Of a stretch of DNA of 44,345 bases, positions 1-7,676 are shown in pieces. The notes beneath the pieces are model-generated. The model did no database searches. It saw only the letters and a program-made list of their open reading frames with translations, and had not been told where the DNA came from. The stretch's first letter is position 1. Each line of letters opens with the position of its first letter. The position numbers and the translations under genes are program-made. The stretch is from Planctomycetota bacterium (GTDB lineage: Bacteria; Planctomycetota; Planctomycetia; Gemmatales; Gemmataceae), in assembly GCA_016873095.1 (NCBI GenBank), contig VGYC01000042.1, forward strand, positions 1-44,345, given 5' to 3'.

Positions 1-89
1 GCCTCGAGAAGGACACGCAGCGATTGCAGCGACGGCGAATCCTCCAGGGCGTCCCAGGCGAAAAGTGGTTTGGTGATCGCGATTTTCAT
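1..89 (-). CDS. Probable transposase, N-terminal fragment cut by window edge
   Basis: The minus strand opens with ATG at 89-87 behind a strong ribosome site (TGGAGG at 100-95, 5 nt spacing) and reads 29 residues before the window ends. The visible peptide begins MKIAITKPLFAWDALEDSPS and continues LQSLRVLLE. This resembles, from memory, the N-terminus of a DDE transposase family common in Gemmata-type genomes, in which a short 'SPSLQTL' segment precedes the catalytic part. No catalytic residues are in view, so the assignment rests on resemblance only. No terminal inverted repeat could be identified because the other end is outside. It is divergent from the HEAT gene that starts at 397. Confidence 0.45.
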   Translation of the reverse strand, partial: MKIAITKPLFAWDALEDSPSLQSLRVLLE

Positions 90-396
90 GACGGCCTCCA
101 ATGCCGAACGGGGAAGGTGGCGGGCGCCACCATTACAACACAATATATCCCCGTTTGGTTTGGAGGATGGTCGAAAAATTCTGAAAAAAACTGCAACCGC
201 GGGCTTATTCTTACGAAGTCGAGAGTTCTGCGGGGGAAGAGATTTTTGCCCCTCGGTGAGAACCGAAAAAAGACTGGCTCGTCGTACATCGCAACGGGCT
301 CCGATTCCGTTGGCGGCTCTTGCACGGAATCGCCTCAACGGATTACAATCTTCCACGTGCCAGGGTTGCCTTGTCACCATTTCAAGGGGAAACGTC
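90..396. other. Intergenic region between divergent genes
   Basis: This 307-base stretch is more AT-rich than its surroundings, with several A or T runs between 150 and 260. I see no convincing gene in it: open frames that cross it have no ribosome site and lack family features. It probably carries the promoter of the fragment on the left and that of the HEAT gene on the right (see 320-349). If the left gene is a transposase, one end of its element should lie here, but no inverted repeat can be recognised with only one end visible. Confidence 0.5.
320..349 (+). promoter_or_regulatory. Candidate sigma-70 promoter of HEAT-repeat gene
   Basis: TTGCAC (320-325) and TACAAT (344-349) are separated by 18 nt. 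The predicted start of transcription lies about 40 nt before the ATG at 397, leaving room for the ribosome site AAGGGGA at 384-390. Found by eye. Confidence 0.4.
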
Positions 397-2040
397 ATGG
401 CGAAATCCACCCGGTCCATTTCGCTGTGGTTGCTTGCCGGCTGCCTCGTCTCGCTGGCGGCGCTGGCAAGCGCGGATGTCGCTGGCGGACAGGCGCCAGA
501 CGCGCCCAGGCCAAATGACCCAGCGCCTCCGCCAGCGCCGACGCTGATTCCTCCCACGCCGGCACAGCCCAGCGGCGGTGGTTCACCGGGTCCGTCAACG
601 GGGACTTTCAGTCCGCCCCTCGGTCCGGCTGGGTTCAGCGGCGCGCCCATGAGCGGCCCCCGCTTCCACTTCAAGTTTGACCCGAAGACGCCCATCGCCG
701 ATTTGCTGCCCGTGGCCCCGAAGGCATCGACGTCTCGCCTGCTGCCGGACGACCTCGCGCATGTCCCCGAAGTCTCGTTTCAGCAACCCATCGCCAAGGG
801 GGAAAAGGCCCTGGAGCAGACGGCCTACACCATCGCCAGGATCAATCATGTGAACGGCAAGAAGAAGACCGATGCCTACATGGTAGCCATGATGAAGCAG
901 CGCAGCGATCTTTCCGGCCTGCCGTTCACGCTCGGCGATGCGTGCCGGATGAAGGGGGAGCGCAGCGCGGATTTCGCCAGGGCGCTGAAAGTCGTCCGGA
1001 CTTGCTTGAACCTGCAAGTGTCCGTGACGGTCGCGGATGCCGCGACCAAGGCGTCCCAGTCATTCTGGGCGAACTTCCAGGCCAGATCCGGCCCCGAGGA
1101 TGCCACCTTGCCCCGCAGCCGCGCGCAGAAGGACAGCGTCACGCGTGGCCAGATCGCCGCCCTCATGCAAATCCTAGGCCCGGAGACACCCGCCTTGCGC
1201 CGCGGCCTGGTCCGCTACCTTGCCACCGTTTCGCATCCCGAGGCGACCAGGGCGCTGGCGCGGCTGGCGATCTTCTCCGCCGAGGAGGAAATCCGCCACG
1301 ACGCCATCGACGCCCTCAAGGTCCGCCGCGACAAGGACTACACCGACATCCTCCGCGACGCCCTCCGCTATCCCTGGCCCGCCATCGCCCGGCACGCCAG
1401 CGAGGCCCTTGTCAAGCTCGAACGCAACGACCTGCTGCCCGAACTGGTCGCCATGCTCGATGAACCTGACCCGCGCGCCGCCGTGACGAAGGAGGTCGCC
1501 GGCAAGAATGTGCCAGTTGTCCGCGAACTGGTGCGGATCAATCATCATCGCAATTGCGTGATGTGTCACGCGCCTGGAAGCATGGAATCGGTCAGCCTGC
1601 AGCCGGGCTTGACTCCGGGAAGTGGCCCGTTAGAACCCAAAATGAGCGGCATGGGCATGCCGGTTTCCTTGGCGAACCCGCTGGCCGCCGAGATCCCCGT
1701 ACCCGGCTCGCCATTGCCCACGCCCTCGCAAGGCTACGGCAGCTCGCAGCAGGACATCCTGGTGCGGATCGACGTGACGTATCTGCGGCAAGATTTCTCG
1801 CTCTTGCAGCGCGTCAAGGAGGCTCAGCCCTGGCCGGAGATGCAGCGATTCGACTTCCTGGTCCGCAGCCGGGTGCTGAGCGAGGCCGAGGCGGCCGCCA
1901 ACCGCGCGGAACTCAAGAAGCGTGAGGCCAACGGCCAGGCGCCATACCGGCACGCCGCCCACGTCGCCCTGCGCGAGCTCACCGGCCGCGACGCGCCGCC
2001 CAGCGCCGCCGCCTGGCGACGCGTGCTCAATACTCATTGA
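397..2040 (+). CDS. Exported HEAT-repeat protein with a CxxCH motif
   Basis: A 547-residue protein. The ATG at 397 is chosen because AAGGGGA stands 6 nt before it and it is followed at once by a signal peptide (basic MAKSTR, then a hydrophobic stretch ending near residue 29, ASADVAGG). Upstream in-frame starts lack both. A proline-rich linker (residues about 35-70) follows, then a mixed domain, then helical repeats around residues 250-370 that look like HEAT repeats: alternating Ala/Leu-rich helices with conserved Asp-Ala-Leu and Arg-His-Ala positions. At residues 387-391 is CVMCH, a c-type heme attachment motif, so it may be a periplasmic heme protein; a single CxxCH can also occur by chance. 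Function is not known. It converges with the minus-strand lipoprotein gene, 40 bases apart. Confidence 0.8.
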   Translation: MAKSTRSISLWLLAGCLVSLAALASADVAGGQAPDAPRPNDPAPPPAPTLIPPTPAQPSGGGSPGPSTGTFSPPLGPAGFSGAPMSGPRFHFKFDPKTPIADLLPVAPKASTSRLLPDDLAHVPEVSFQQPIAKGEKALEQTAYTIARINHVNGKKKTDAYMVAMMKQRSDLSGLPFTLGDACRMKGERSADFARALKVVRTCLNLQVSVTVADAATKASQSFWANFQARSGPEDATLPRSRAQKDSVTRGQIAALMQILGPETPALRRGLVRYLATVSHPEATRALARLAIFSAEEEIRHDAIDALKVRRDKDYTDILRDALRYPWPAIARHASEALVKLERNDLLPELVAMLDEPDPRAAVTKEVAGKNVPVVRELVRINHHRNCVMCHAPGSMESVSLQPGLTPGSGPLEPKMSGMGMPVSLANPLAAEIPVPGSPLPTPSQGYGSSQQDILVRIDVTYLRQDFSLLQRVKEAQPWPEMQRFDFLVRSRVLSEAEAAANRAELKKREANGQAPYRHAAHVALRELTGRDAPPSAAAWRRVLNTH

Positions 2041-2080
2041 CCACTCGTTCCCAGGGCCTTGCCGGGAGCGGGTGTCACGT

Positions 2081-3028
2081 TCAGTCCAGCGTCGAATCCT
2101 TCATGCCATCCGCCTGCCGGTACAAGCCCGTCGGGATGAGGATCTCGGCCGGGACTTCCTCGCCATCGAAATAACGGGCGATGGTCGCGGCAGCGGTGCG
2201 GCCGATCTTGTCGGGATACTGGACCGGGTCAGCGTAGATGTTGCCGTCGCGGATGGCACGCTTGCCTTCGGGCTGGCCGTCGAAGCCGATGATCTTGACG
2301 CGTCTGGCCCGGCCGGCTTTCTCCAGCGCAGCGCGGGCGCCAAGCGCCGACGGATCGTTGATGGCGAAGATGCCGGCGAGGTTGCCGTGGGCTTGCAGGA
2401 TGTCCTCGGCCGATTTGTAGCCCTGGTCCTTGGAGCCGCCGCTGGGCAGTTCGGCGACGATGTCGATGCGGCCCGTGCCGGGCTTCTGATTGTGCTCGTC
2501 GAGAACCTCCTTGAACCCCTTGACGCGCAGCTGGCACGACTCGACCATGCGATGATCGAGGACGGCGATGCGGCCGCCGGCAGGCCCGAGCGCCTCGATC
2601 ATCGCTACCGCCGCCTGCTTGCCGCCGGCATAGTTGTCGGTCGCGATGTGAGTCACGACCTTCGCACCCGGAGCCAGGCAGCCGATATCCACCGTGAACA
2701 CCGGAATCCCGGCCGTGTTCGCCTTCTGGATCGCCTGGCCAATCGACTTCGAGTCGCAAGGGCTGAGCACGATGGCGTCCACCTTCTTGACGATGAAGTC
2801 CGCGAGTTGCTTGTCCTGCTTGACCACGTCATCGTCGCCGCTGACGGTGATGACGCGGTAGCCATGCTTGGCGCCTTCCTCCGTCATCGTGTCGGCGATC
2901 TCCTTGAAGAACGGATTGGTCGTGTTCAGCACGGACAGGCCGACAGTCCAGCGTGCTTCCGGCCCCGAGGCGGACGAACAGCCACCGAGGATCACCATCA
3001 ACAGCCAGATTCGGTTGAGTCGCAACAT
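2081..3028 (-). CDS. RbsB-like sugar-binding lipoprotein (ABC transporter solute receptor)
   Basis: A 315-residue periplasmic binding protein of the RbsB/LacI fold. The N-terminus is a lipoprotein signal (hydrophobic run, then LGGC with the lipidated Cys at 17). It is followed by the family opening 'GLSVLNTTNPFFKEIADTM', the 'DAIVLSPCDSKSI' segment where ribose-type receptors have 'SPxDS', a 'GIPVFTVDIG' segment, and near the C-terminus 'GFDGQPEGKRAIRDG', all at the usual places. The substrate is probably a sugar but cannot be read off. Ribosome site AAGGA lies 5 nt before the ATG. The gene begins 9 nt after the stop of the M50 protease gene, so the two are probably co-transcribed. No permease or ATPase gene lies next to it, which is unusual for this family. 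Confidence 0.88.
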   Translation of the reverse strand: MLRLNRIWLLMVILGGCSSASGPEARWTVGLSVLNTTNPFFKEIADTMTEEGAKHGYRVITVSGDDDVVKQDKQLADFIVKKVDAIVLSPCDSKSIGQAIQKANTAGIPVFTVDIGCLAPGAKVVTHIATDNYAGGKQAAVAMIEALGPAGGRIAVLDHRMVESCQLRVKGFKEVLDEHNQKPGTGRIDIVAELPSGGSKDQGYKSAEDILQAHGNLAGIFAINDPSALGARAALEKAGRARRVKIIGFDGQPEGKRAIRDGNIYADPVQYPDKIGRTAAATIARYFDGEEVPAEILIPTGLYRQADGMKDSTLD

Positions 3029-3037
3029 CGTCGTCCT

Positions 3038-3796
3038 TCAATAGCCGTCGCCGCGACTGCGGCCGACCTGGCCAAGCATCGTGAAGTTCTCGAACGCCAG
3101 CAGGCCGAGAAGAATGGCCGCGAACAATGGACTGATGGGCGGATACGGCAAGCCTTCCCTGACCTTGAAGTGGATCGCGAGTGAGTAGGCGGCCCCGGCG
3201 GCGGCGAGCAGGATGGAAAAGATCAACGCGAGCCGCAAGCCATCCGCCGGCCGGGCCAGGCAAAACAGCTCCTTGCTGATCTGCCCGCCGTCCAGCGGAA
3301 AGATGGGAATGAGATTCAGCAGACTCCACATCAAGTTCATGAACACGAGCATCTCGATGCCGACCACGACCATGCGCGTCAGCATAGGATTCTCGGCGAA
3401 CCAGCCCAATGGCAATCGAGGCAAGCCAAAAACCTGGACGGCGATGACGGCGCCGTAAAGCAGAAACCCTGCTGCCGGCCCCGCCGCCGCCACGGCAATG
3501 CGCTGCCCGGACCGCCGCAGTTCGTAGTCGCCGATGGCCAGCCCGCCGAATGAGTAGAGAACGACATGTCCGGGCCGGCCGAAGAACCTCGCCATCAGAA
3601 TATGGCCGAATTCATGGACCAGGATCGACAAGAACATGCAGCCGATCCACAGGAGCAAGAACCCGAGATGCCCTTCGCGCTCGTAATAGCTCCAACCGAA
3701 AAACGCGCTGAACAGCCAGAAAGTCGGATGAACGCGGACCGGCGTGCCGAGCAGGCGAAATCGCAAATCGAATGCCGTGGGATTGGGATCGAGCAC
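3038..3796 (-). CDS. M50-family (site-2 type) membrane zinc protease
   Basis: A 252-residue integral membrane protease. The zinc site HEFGH is at residues 61-65, and the second motif, NLIPIFPLDGG, supplies the third ligand Asp at about 169. Several hydrophobic segments surround both, as in S2P and SpoIVFB-type peptidases, which cut substrates within the membrane. I start it at the GTG at 3796: GGAGG lies exactly 6 nt upstream, and the protein then begins VLDPNPTAFDLRFRLLGTP, the usual N-terminus of the planctomycete members. An upstream ATG at 3838 would add 14 residues with no ribosome site. No PDZ or CBS domain is present. It is the first gene of a likely two-gene operon with the RbsB-like lipoprotein; the substrate is unknown. 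Confidence 0.88.
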   Translation of the reverse strand: MLDPNPTAFDLRFRLLGTPVRVHPTFWLFSAFFGWSYYEREGHLGFLLLWIGCMFLSILVHEFGHILMARFFGRPGHVVLYSFGGLAIGDYELRRSGQRIAVAAAGPAAGFLLYGAVIAVQVFGLPRLPLGWFAENPMLTRMVVVGIEMLVFMNLMWSLLNLIPIFPLDGGQISKELFCLARPADGLRLALIFSILLAAAGAAYSLAIHFKVREGLPYPPISPLFAAILLGLLAFENFTMLGQVGRSRGDGY

Positions 3797-3840
3797 GTCT
3801 TGCCTCCGCGCGAATAGGATAAAGATGATTATATCCATAG

Positions 3841-3935
3841 TCAGTGTTCAGTTTTCAGTGTTCAGCGTTCAGAAAGCAGTGTGAAACTGCCCTGAACGCC
3901 GAACACTGAAAACTGAACACTGAAAACTGAACACT
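3841..3935. repeat. Long near-perfect hairpin built of CAGTGTTCAGTTTT-type units
   Basis: Left arm 3841-3872 and right arm 3892-3923 are inverted copies of each other at 31 of 32 positions. The 19-nt spacer itself contains a small stem (GCAGT/ACTGC around GTGAA). Each arm is made of reiterated TTCAG/CTGAA-type units, and one more unit follows the right arm to 3935. It sits between the divergent M50 gene and the aminotransferase gene, ending 5 nt before the latter's ATG. It could form a very stable RNA or cruciform structure. Confidence 0.85.
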
Positions 3936-3939
3936 CGTT

Positions 3940-5067
3940 ATGGACTGGCAAGCACTACGTTCCGAGTTTCCGGTGACGCGGCGATGGGCGTTCATGGACC
4001 ACGCGGCGGTAGCGCCGTTGACGGCGCGAGCGCAGCAGGCGCTCGCCGAATACGCCGCCGATCTGGCGGAGAACGGCGACGTCAACGAACCACGCTGGGT
4101 GAATCGCATCGAGGAGGTGCGCGGTCTTTCCGCCCGGCTCATCAACGCCGACCCGCTCGACATCGCCTTCGTCAAGAATACCAGCGAGGGCATCGGCATC
4201 GTCGCCGAGGGACTGCCCTGGGAACCCGGCGACAATGTCGTCACCGCTCGCGAGGAGTATCCCGCCAACATCTACCCCTGGATGAACCTCGCCGGCCGCG
4301 GCGTCGAGTTACGGACCGTCGCCAGCCGGCATAACCGTCTCGAACTCGACGACCTGTTTGCCGCCATCGACTCACGCACGCGGCTGGTCAGTGTCAGCTT
4401 CATCGAGTTCGCCAGCGGTTTTCGCAATGACCTGGATGCCATCGGGGCCGAGTGCCGGCGGCGCGGCGTTCTCTTCTTCGTCGATGCCATTCAGGGGCTT
4501 GGCGTTTTTCCGCTCGATGTGCGCCAGACTCCGATCGATTTCCTCGCGGCCGACGGGCACAAGTGGCTGCTCGGACCGGAAGGGGCCGGCATCTTCTTCA
4601 TCCGCCGCGAACTGGTGGAGCGGTTGCGGCCGGTGGGCATCGGCTGGAACAGCGTCGTCAATTCGCGGGACTTCTCACGCATCGATTTCGTGTTGAAACC
4701 GCACGCAGGCCGCTGGGAAAATGGCAGCCTCAACGTCGGCGGCATTGCCGCGCTCGGCGCCAGCATGGAGCTTCTTCTCGAGATCGGCATCCCGGCCATC
4801 GCCGACCGCGTAGTGAACTTGACAGACTATCTTTGCGAGCGCGCCGCAAGGGCAGGCTGGCCGGTATTCAGTAGCCGGAGTGACACCGACAGGTCGTCCA
4901 TCGTGTCACTGGTTCCGGCCCGCGGCGACCCACAGAGCTTGAAGCGGCTGTGCCGGCAGCGCGGCATCGCCGTCAACCAGCGTGCGGGCCGGCTACGCAT
5001 CAGTCCGCATTGCTATAACACTTGCGAGGAGCTGGATCGATTGATCGAGACGCTCGAATCCGTCTAG
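3940..5067 (+). CDS. Class V aminotransferase / cysteine-desulfurase-like PLP enzyme
   Basis: A 375-residue fold-type I PLP enzyme. The lysine that binds PLP is in ADGHKWLLGPEG, Lys208, with the upstream 'FVDAIQGLGVFPLDV' strand that carries the Asp/Gln contacting the cofactor and 'NTSEGIGIVAEGL' for phosphate binding. The N-terminus ('MDHAAVAPLTARA') and the C-terminal small domain ('ISPHCYNTCEELDRLIETL') fit the class V family that includes cysteine desulfurases, kynureninase-like and isopenicillin-N-epimerase-like proteins. There is no clear reactive-loop cysteine of the IscS/SufS type, so the substrate is open. The ATG at 3940 has no ribosome site because the hairpin repeat ends 5 nt before it; translation may depend on that structure. 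CoaD follows after a repeat-filled gap. Confidence 0.87.
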   Translation: MDWQALRSEFPVTRRWAFMDHAAVAPLTARAQQALAEYAADLAENGDVNEPRWVNRIEEVRGLSARLINADPLDIAFVKNTSEGIGIVAEGLPWEPGDNVVTAREEYPANIYPWMNLAGRGVELRTVASRHNRLELDDLFAAIDSRTRLVSVSFIEFASGFRNDLDAIGAECRRRGVLFFVDAIQGLGVFPLDVRQTPIDFLAADGHKWLLGPEGAGIFFIRRELVERLRPVGIGWNSVVNSRDFSRIDFVLKPHAGRWENGSLNVGGIAALGASMELLLEIGIPAIADRVVNLTDYLCERAARAGWPVFSSRSDTDRSSIVSLVPARGDPQSLKRLCRQRGIAVNQRAGRLRISPHCYNTCEELDRLIETLESV

Positions 5068-5200
5068 CCAGTTCGGGTAGGGCGGAGGCCCTTGCCGAGC
5101 CGTGAAGTGATCCAGTTCGGGGAGGGCGAGGCTCCTGCCGAGCCGTGAAGCGACAAGCGCCCTGCGGGTTTGGCTCGGCAGAAACCTCGCCCCTCCCGAA
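5068..5200. repeat. Two direct and one inverted copy of a GC-rich intergenic repeat
   Basis: Copy 1 (5068-5108) and copy 2 (5112-5152) are direct repeats sharing CCAGTTCGGG, AGGGCG, AGGC and TGCCGAGCCGTGAAG. Copy 3 (5171-5200) is the same core in reverse orientation (GGCTCGGCAG...CCTCCCGAA). Copies 2 and 3 can pair into a long stem. The element fills the space between the aminotransferase stop and the coaD ribosome site. Such head-to-tail plus inverted repeats are typical of mobile intergenic (REP/MITE-like) elements; that label is inference. Confidence 0.75.
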
Positions 5201-5223
5201 TGTCGCAATCCTGGAGGCATGTC

Positions 5224-5712
5224 ATGGACCGAATCGCGGTTTATACAGGAGTGTTCGATCCGGTGCATCGCGGGCACCTGGACGTGATTCGTCGCGGCAG
5301 CCAGCTTGTGGACCGGCTCATCGTCGGCGTCGGCGACAATCCGGAAAAATCGTCATTCTTCACGGCACGCGAACGCGTGCAGCTTCTGGAACAGGTCGTC
5401 AAACCGATCGGCAACGTGGCGGTCAAGTCATTCACCGGGCTGGCGGTCCGCTTCGTCCGTTCGGTCGGATCGAAGATCATGCTACGTGGCCTGCGCACCA
5501 CCAGCGACATGGAGTATGAGTTTTCGATGTCGCTCGCCAATCGCGTGCTGGCCCCCGAGATCGACACGGTCTTTCTCATGGCCCACGATACGGTCTCGCA
5601 CATCTCCGGCACGCTGCTCCGTCAAATCGCCAATTTTGGCGGCGAGCTGGAGTCGTTCGTGCCGCCGGAGGTCAAGGAAGCGCTGGAGAAACGCGTCAAG
5701 GAACGAGGGTGA
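5224..5712 (+). CDS. coaD: Phosphopantetheine adenylyltransferase
   Basis: A 162-residue enzyme that transfers AMP from ATP to 4'-phosphopantetheine in coenzyme A synthesis (cytosol). It has the nucleotidyltransferase opening 'YTGVFDPVHRGHLDVI' with the HxGH motif, the 'LRGLRTTSDMEYEFSMSLANR' segment that binds pantetheine, and 'HISGTLLRQIANFGG' where the family has ISSTxIR. Length is normal. The start is the ATG at 5224, 6 nt after GGAGG; an upstream in-frame start would add 18 residues without homology. Its stop is only 4 bases from the stop of the convergent histidine kinase gene, so the two transcripts must overlap or terminate inside each other. Confidence 0.95.
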   Translation: MDRIAVYTGVFDPVHRGHLDVIRRGSQLVDRLIVGVGDNPEKSSFFTARERVQLLEQVVKPIGNVAVKSFTGLAVRFVRSVGSKIMLRGLRTTSDMEYEFSMSLANRVLAPEIDTVFLMAHDTVSHISGTLLRQIANFGGELESFVPPEVKEALEKRVKERG

Positions 5713-5716
5713 ATCG

Positions 5717-7402
5717 CTACGATGCCGACGCCAGTTGTCCCAGCTCGCGACGTCGCGAACGCGCCGGCCGTTCGAGGGTCTCGTTGACTTTTTGCACCAG
5801 CTGCTGCGCGGTGAAGGGCTTGGGCAGGAAGGCGGCGCGGGACTTGGAAACCTTGAGCCGCACGTTGAGATCGTCCAGGTAGCCGGAGATGTACAACACC
5901 TTGATGCTGGGTCGCTCATCCAGCAAGCGTTGAGCGACCTCGCCGCCGCCCATCGTCGGCATGACCACGTCGGTCACAAGCAGGTCGATGGTCCCCTGGT
6001 AATGTTCACTGAGACGCAGCGCCTCGGCGCCGTTGGCGGCCTGCAGGACGATGAAGCCGGACTGCTCGAGTGCCTTGCACGCCATGGTGCGCACTCCATC
6101 CTCATCTTCCACGAGCAGCACGGTGGCGCGCTTGCCCGCCAGGTCGATCTGCGGCAGCGGCCTGCTGATCGACGACAGCCCCTCGGCGGCGTGCGGCAAA
6201 TAAATATTGAAAGCGGCTCCCTGACCCGGCCGACTTTGCACGACAATGCTGCCGCCGCTCTGCTTGACAATGCCGTACACCGTCGCCAGCCCAAGCCCCG
6301 TCCCTTTGCCTTGCTTGGTCGTGAAGAACGGTTCGAAGATATGACTGCGGACGGATTCGTCCATGCCACAACCCGTGTCCTGAACCGTCAGAAGAACATA
6401 GTTACCCGGCTGAATACCTGGCATTTCGCGGCTGGCGGATGCCTTCAACTCCACGTTGCTCGTCTTGATGGTGATCTGCCCGCCGTCCGGCATGGCATCG
6501 CGCGCATTGACCACCAGGTTCATCAGCACCTGGCCGATCTGCCCTGGATCGACCTTGACGGGAAACAGGTCGGGATCGAGCGTGCGCGTCAGGCGAATGT
6601 CCTCGCGGATGAGCCGGCCGAGCATTCTCTCGATGTCCTTGATGAGCGAGTTCAGGTTGACGATAACCGGAGCAAGAACCTGCCTGCGGCTGAACGCGAG
6701 CATCTGGTTGGTCAGTGCGGCGGCACGTTCGCCCACCTTGGCGATCTCTTCGATCGAGATGCGTCCGGGGTGATCATCCGGAAGCATCTGCAGGAGCAAG
6801 TCGCCATGCCCCAGAATCACCGTGAGGAAGTTGTTGAAATCATGGGCGACGCCTCCCGCCAGCCGGCCGATGGCTTCCATTTTCTGGGCCTGCAAGAGCT
6901 GCGATTCCAGGCGCTTTTGTTCGGAGACGTCTGCGAGCACGCCGACGTAGTGTGTCACTCTGCCCTCAGGAGCACGGATGGGAGCGAACGACAGAGTGCT
7001 CCAGAATGACGTTCCGTCCTTGCGCTGCACGAGGAACTCGACCAGGTAAGAGCGCGACTCTGCCATGGCCGCGTCGATCTCGCCAGCCACTCTCGGGTTG
7101 GCGTCCGGCCCCTGAAGCAGCGACCAGCCGCGCGTCAAAACCTCGTCGCGGCGGTAACCGGTCAGACACTCGAAGGCGTGGTTGACGTAGATGATCGGCT
7201 GACCAGGCCGGGCCGCGTCGAGAATGAACAGCCCTTCGGTGATTGCCTCGAGGGCGCGCTCGCGCAAGTTCAGGATCTCAGCCGAGCGCTTCTGCTCGCT
7301 CAGGTCGCGGATGACGCTGATGACCATCGGGCCGTCGCTCGTGTGCTGCGGGCACAGGCTGATCTCGACGGGAAACTCGCTGCCATCCTTGCGATGTCCC
7401 AC
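5717..7402 (-). CDS. PAS-domain hybrid histidine kinase with C-terminal receiver, 5'-truncated
   Basis: Numbered from the GTG at 7402 (561 residues): end of a PAS domain (about 1-40, beginning GHRKDGSEFPVEISL), a complete PAS/PAC domain (45-165), HisKA with the phospho-accepting His187 in AGGVAHDFNN, HATPase (N box NLVVNARDAMPDGG, DTGCGMD, FEPFFTTKQGKGTGLGL), and a receiver domain (phospho-acceptor Asp478 in VTDVVMP, Lys528 in PKPF). The frame stays open upstream to about 7570 and PAS-like residues continue to about 7495, but that stretch has no usable start and meets the decapitated membrane gene. The first PAS is thus missing its N-terminal half and any sensory or membrane part. It may be translated from the GTG as a soluble kinase or may be a decaying gene. 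No DNA-binding output domain is present. Confidence 0.85.
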   Translation of the reverse strand: MGHRKDGSEFPVEISLCPQHTSDGPMVISVIRDLSEQKRSAEILNLRERALEAITEGLFILDAARPGQPIIYVNHAFECLTGYRRDEVLTRGWSLLQGPDANPRVAGEIDAAMAESRSYLVEFLVQRKDGTSFWSTLSFAPIRAPEGRVTHYVGVLADVSEQKRLESQLLQAQKMEAIGRLAGGVAHDFNNFLTVILGHGDLLLQMLPDDHPGRISIEEIAKVGERAAALTNQMLAFSRRQVLAPVIVNLNSLIKDIERMLGRLIREDIRLTRTLDPDLFPVKVDPGQIGQVLMNLVVNARDAMPDGGQITIKTSNVELKASASREMPGIQPGNYVLLTVQDTGCGMDESVRSHIFEPFFTTKQGKGTGLGLATVYGIVKQSGGSIVVQSRPGQGAAFNIYLPHAAEGLSSISRPLPQIDLAGKRATVLLVEDEDGVRTMACKALEQSGFIVLQAANGAEALRLSEHYQGTIDLLVTDVVMPTMGGGEVAQRLLDERPSIKVLYISGYLDDLNVRLKVSKSRAAFLPKPFTAQQLVQKVNETLERPARSRRRELGQLASAS

Positions 7403-7489
7403 AAGATGGCGCTTGGAGACCGTCGGCTTGAGCGGGTCGTGCGACGAGATATCAGAAAATTGCTCGCGATTGCGCCGGCTTACCAGGCT

Positions 7490-7669
7490 GCGAACTTTGT
7501 TATTGGCGGCCTCACCGCATGGGCTGTTTTCACCCTGGCGTCTTTGGTTCTGGGAATCGGTGGATTATGCCAGAAGGGACGCAAAAAAGGGTTCGCCATT
7601 TGCGGTGTTACATTGAGTGGCTTTTTCATGCTGGCAGTCTTGGCTTTCGCACTCGCCGTGATAAGGTAA
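7490..7669 (+). pseudogene. C-terminal remnant of a small membrane protein (DUF4190-like)
   Basis: About 60 residues from FVIGGLTAWAVFTLASLVLG to LAFALAVIR form two hydrophobic segments separated by a basic loop (CQKGRKKGF), as in small two-helix membrane proteins of the DUF4190 type. Upstream of about 7490 the frame stays open, but there it is the antisense of the histidine kinase, so the proper N-terminus is missing. It therefore shares one breakpoint with the kinase: both genes have lost their 5' ends at the same place. Confidence 0.45.
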
Positions 7670-7676
7670 TTGGCAG

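Noticed and set aside
3940-5067. IscS/SufS cysteine desulfurase
   Set aside because: The PLP lysine is present, but the reactive-cysteine loop near the C-terminus is not recognisable and no iron-sulfur assembly genes are nearby.
7178-7490. N-terminal extension of the small membrane-protein frame
   Set aside because: It is antisense to the PAS and HisKA-proximal part of the histidine kinase and shows no protein features of its own.
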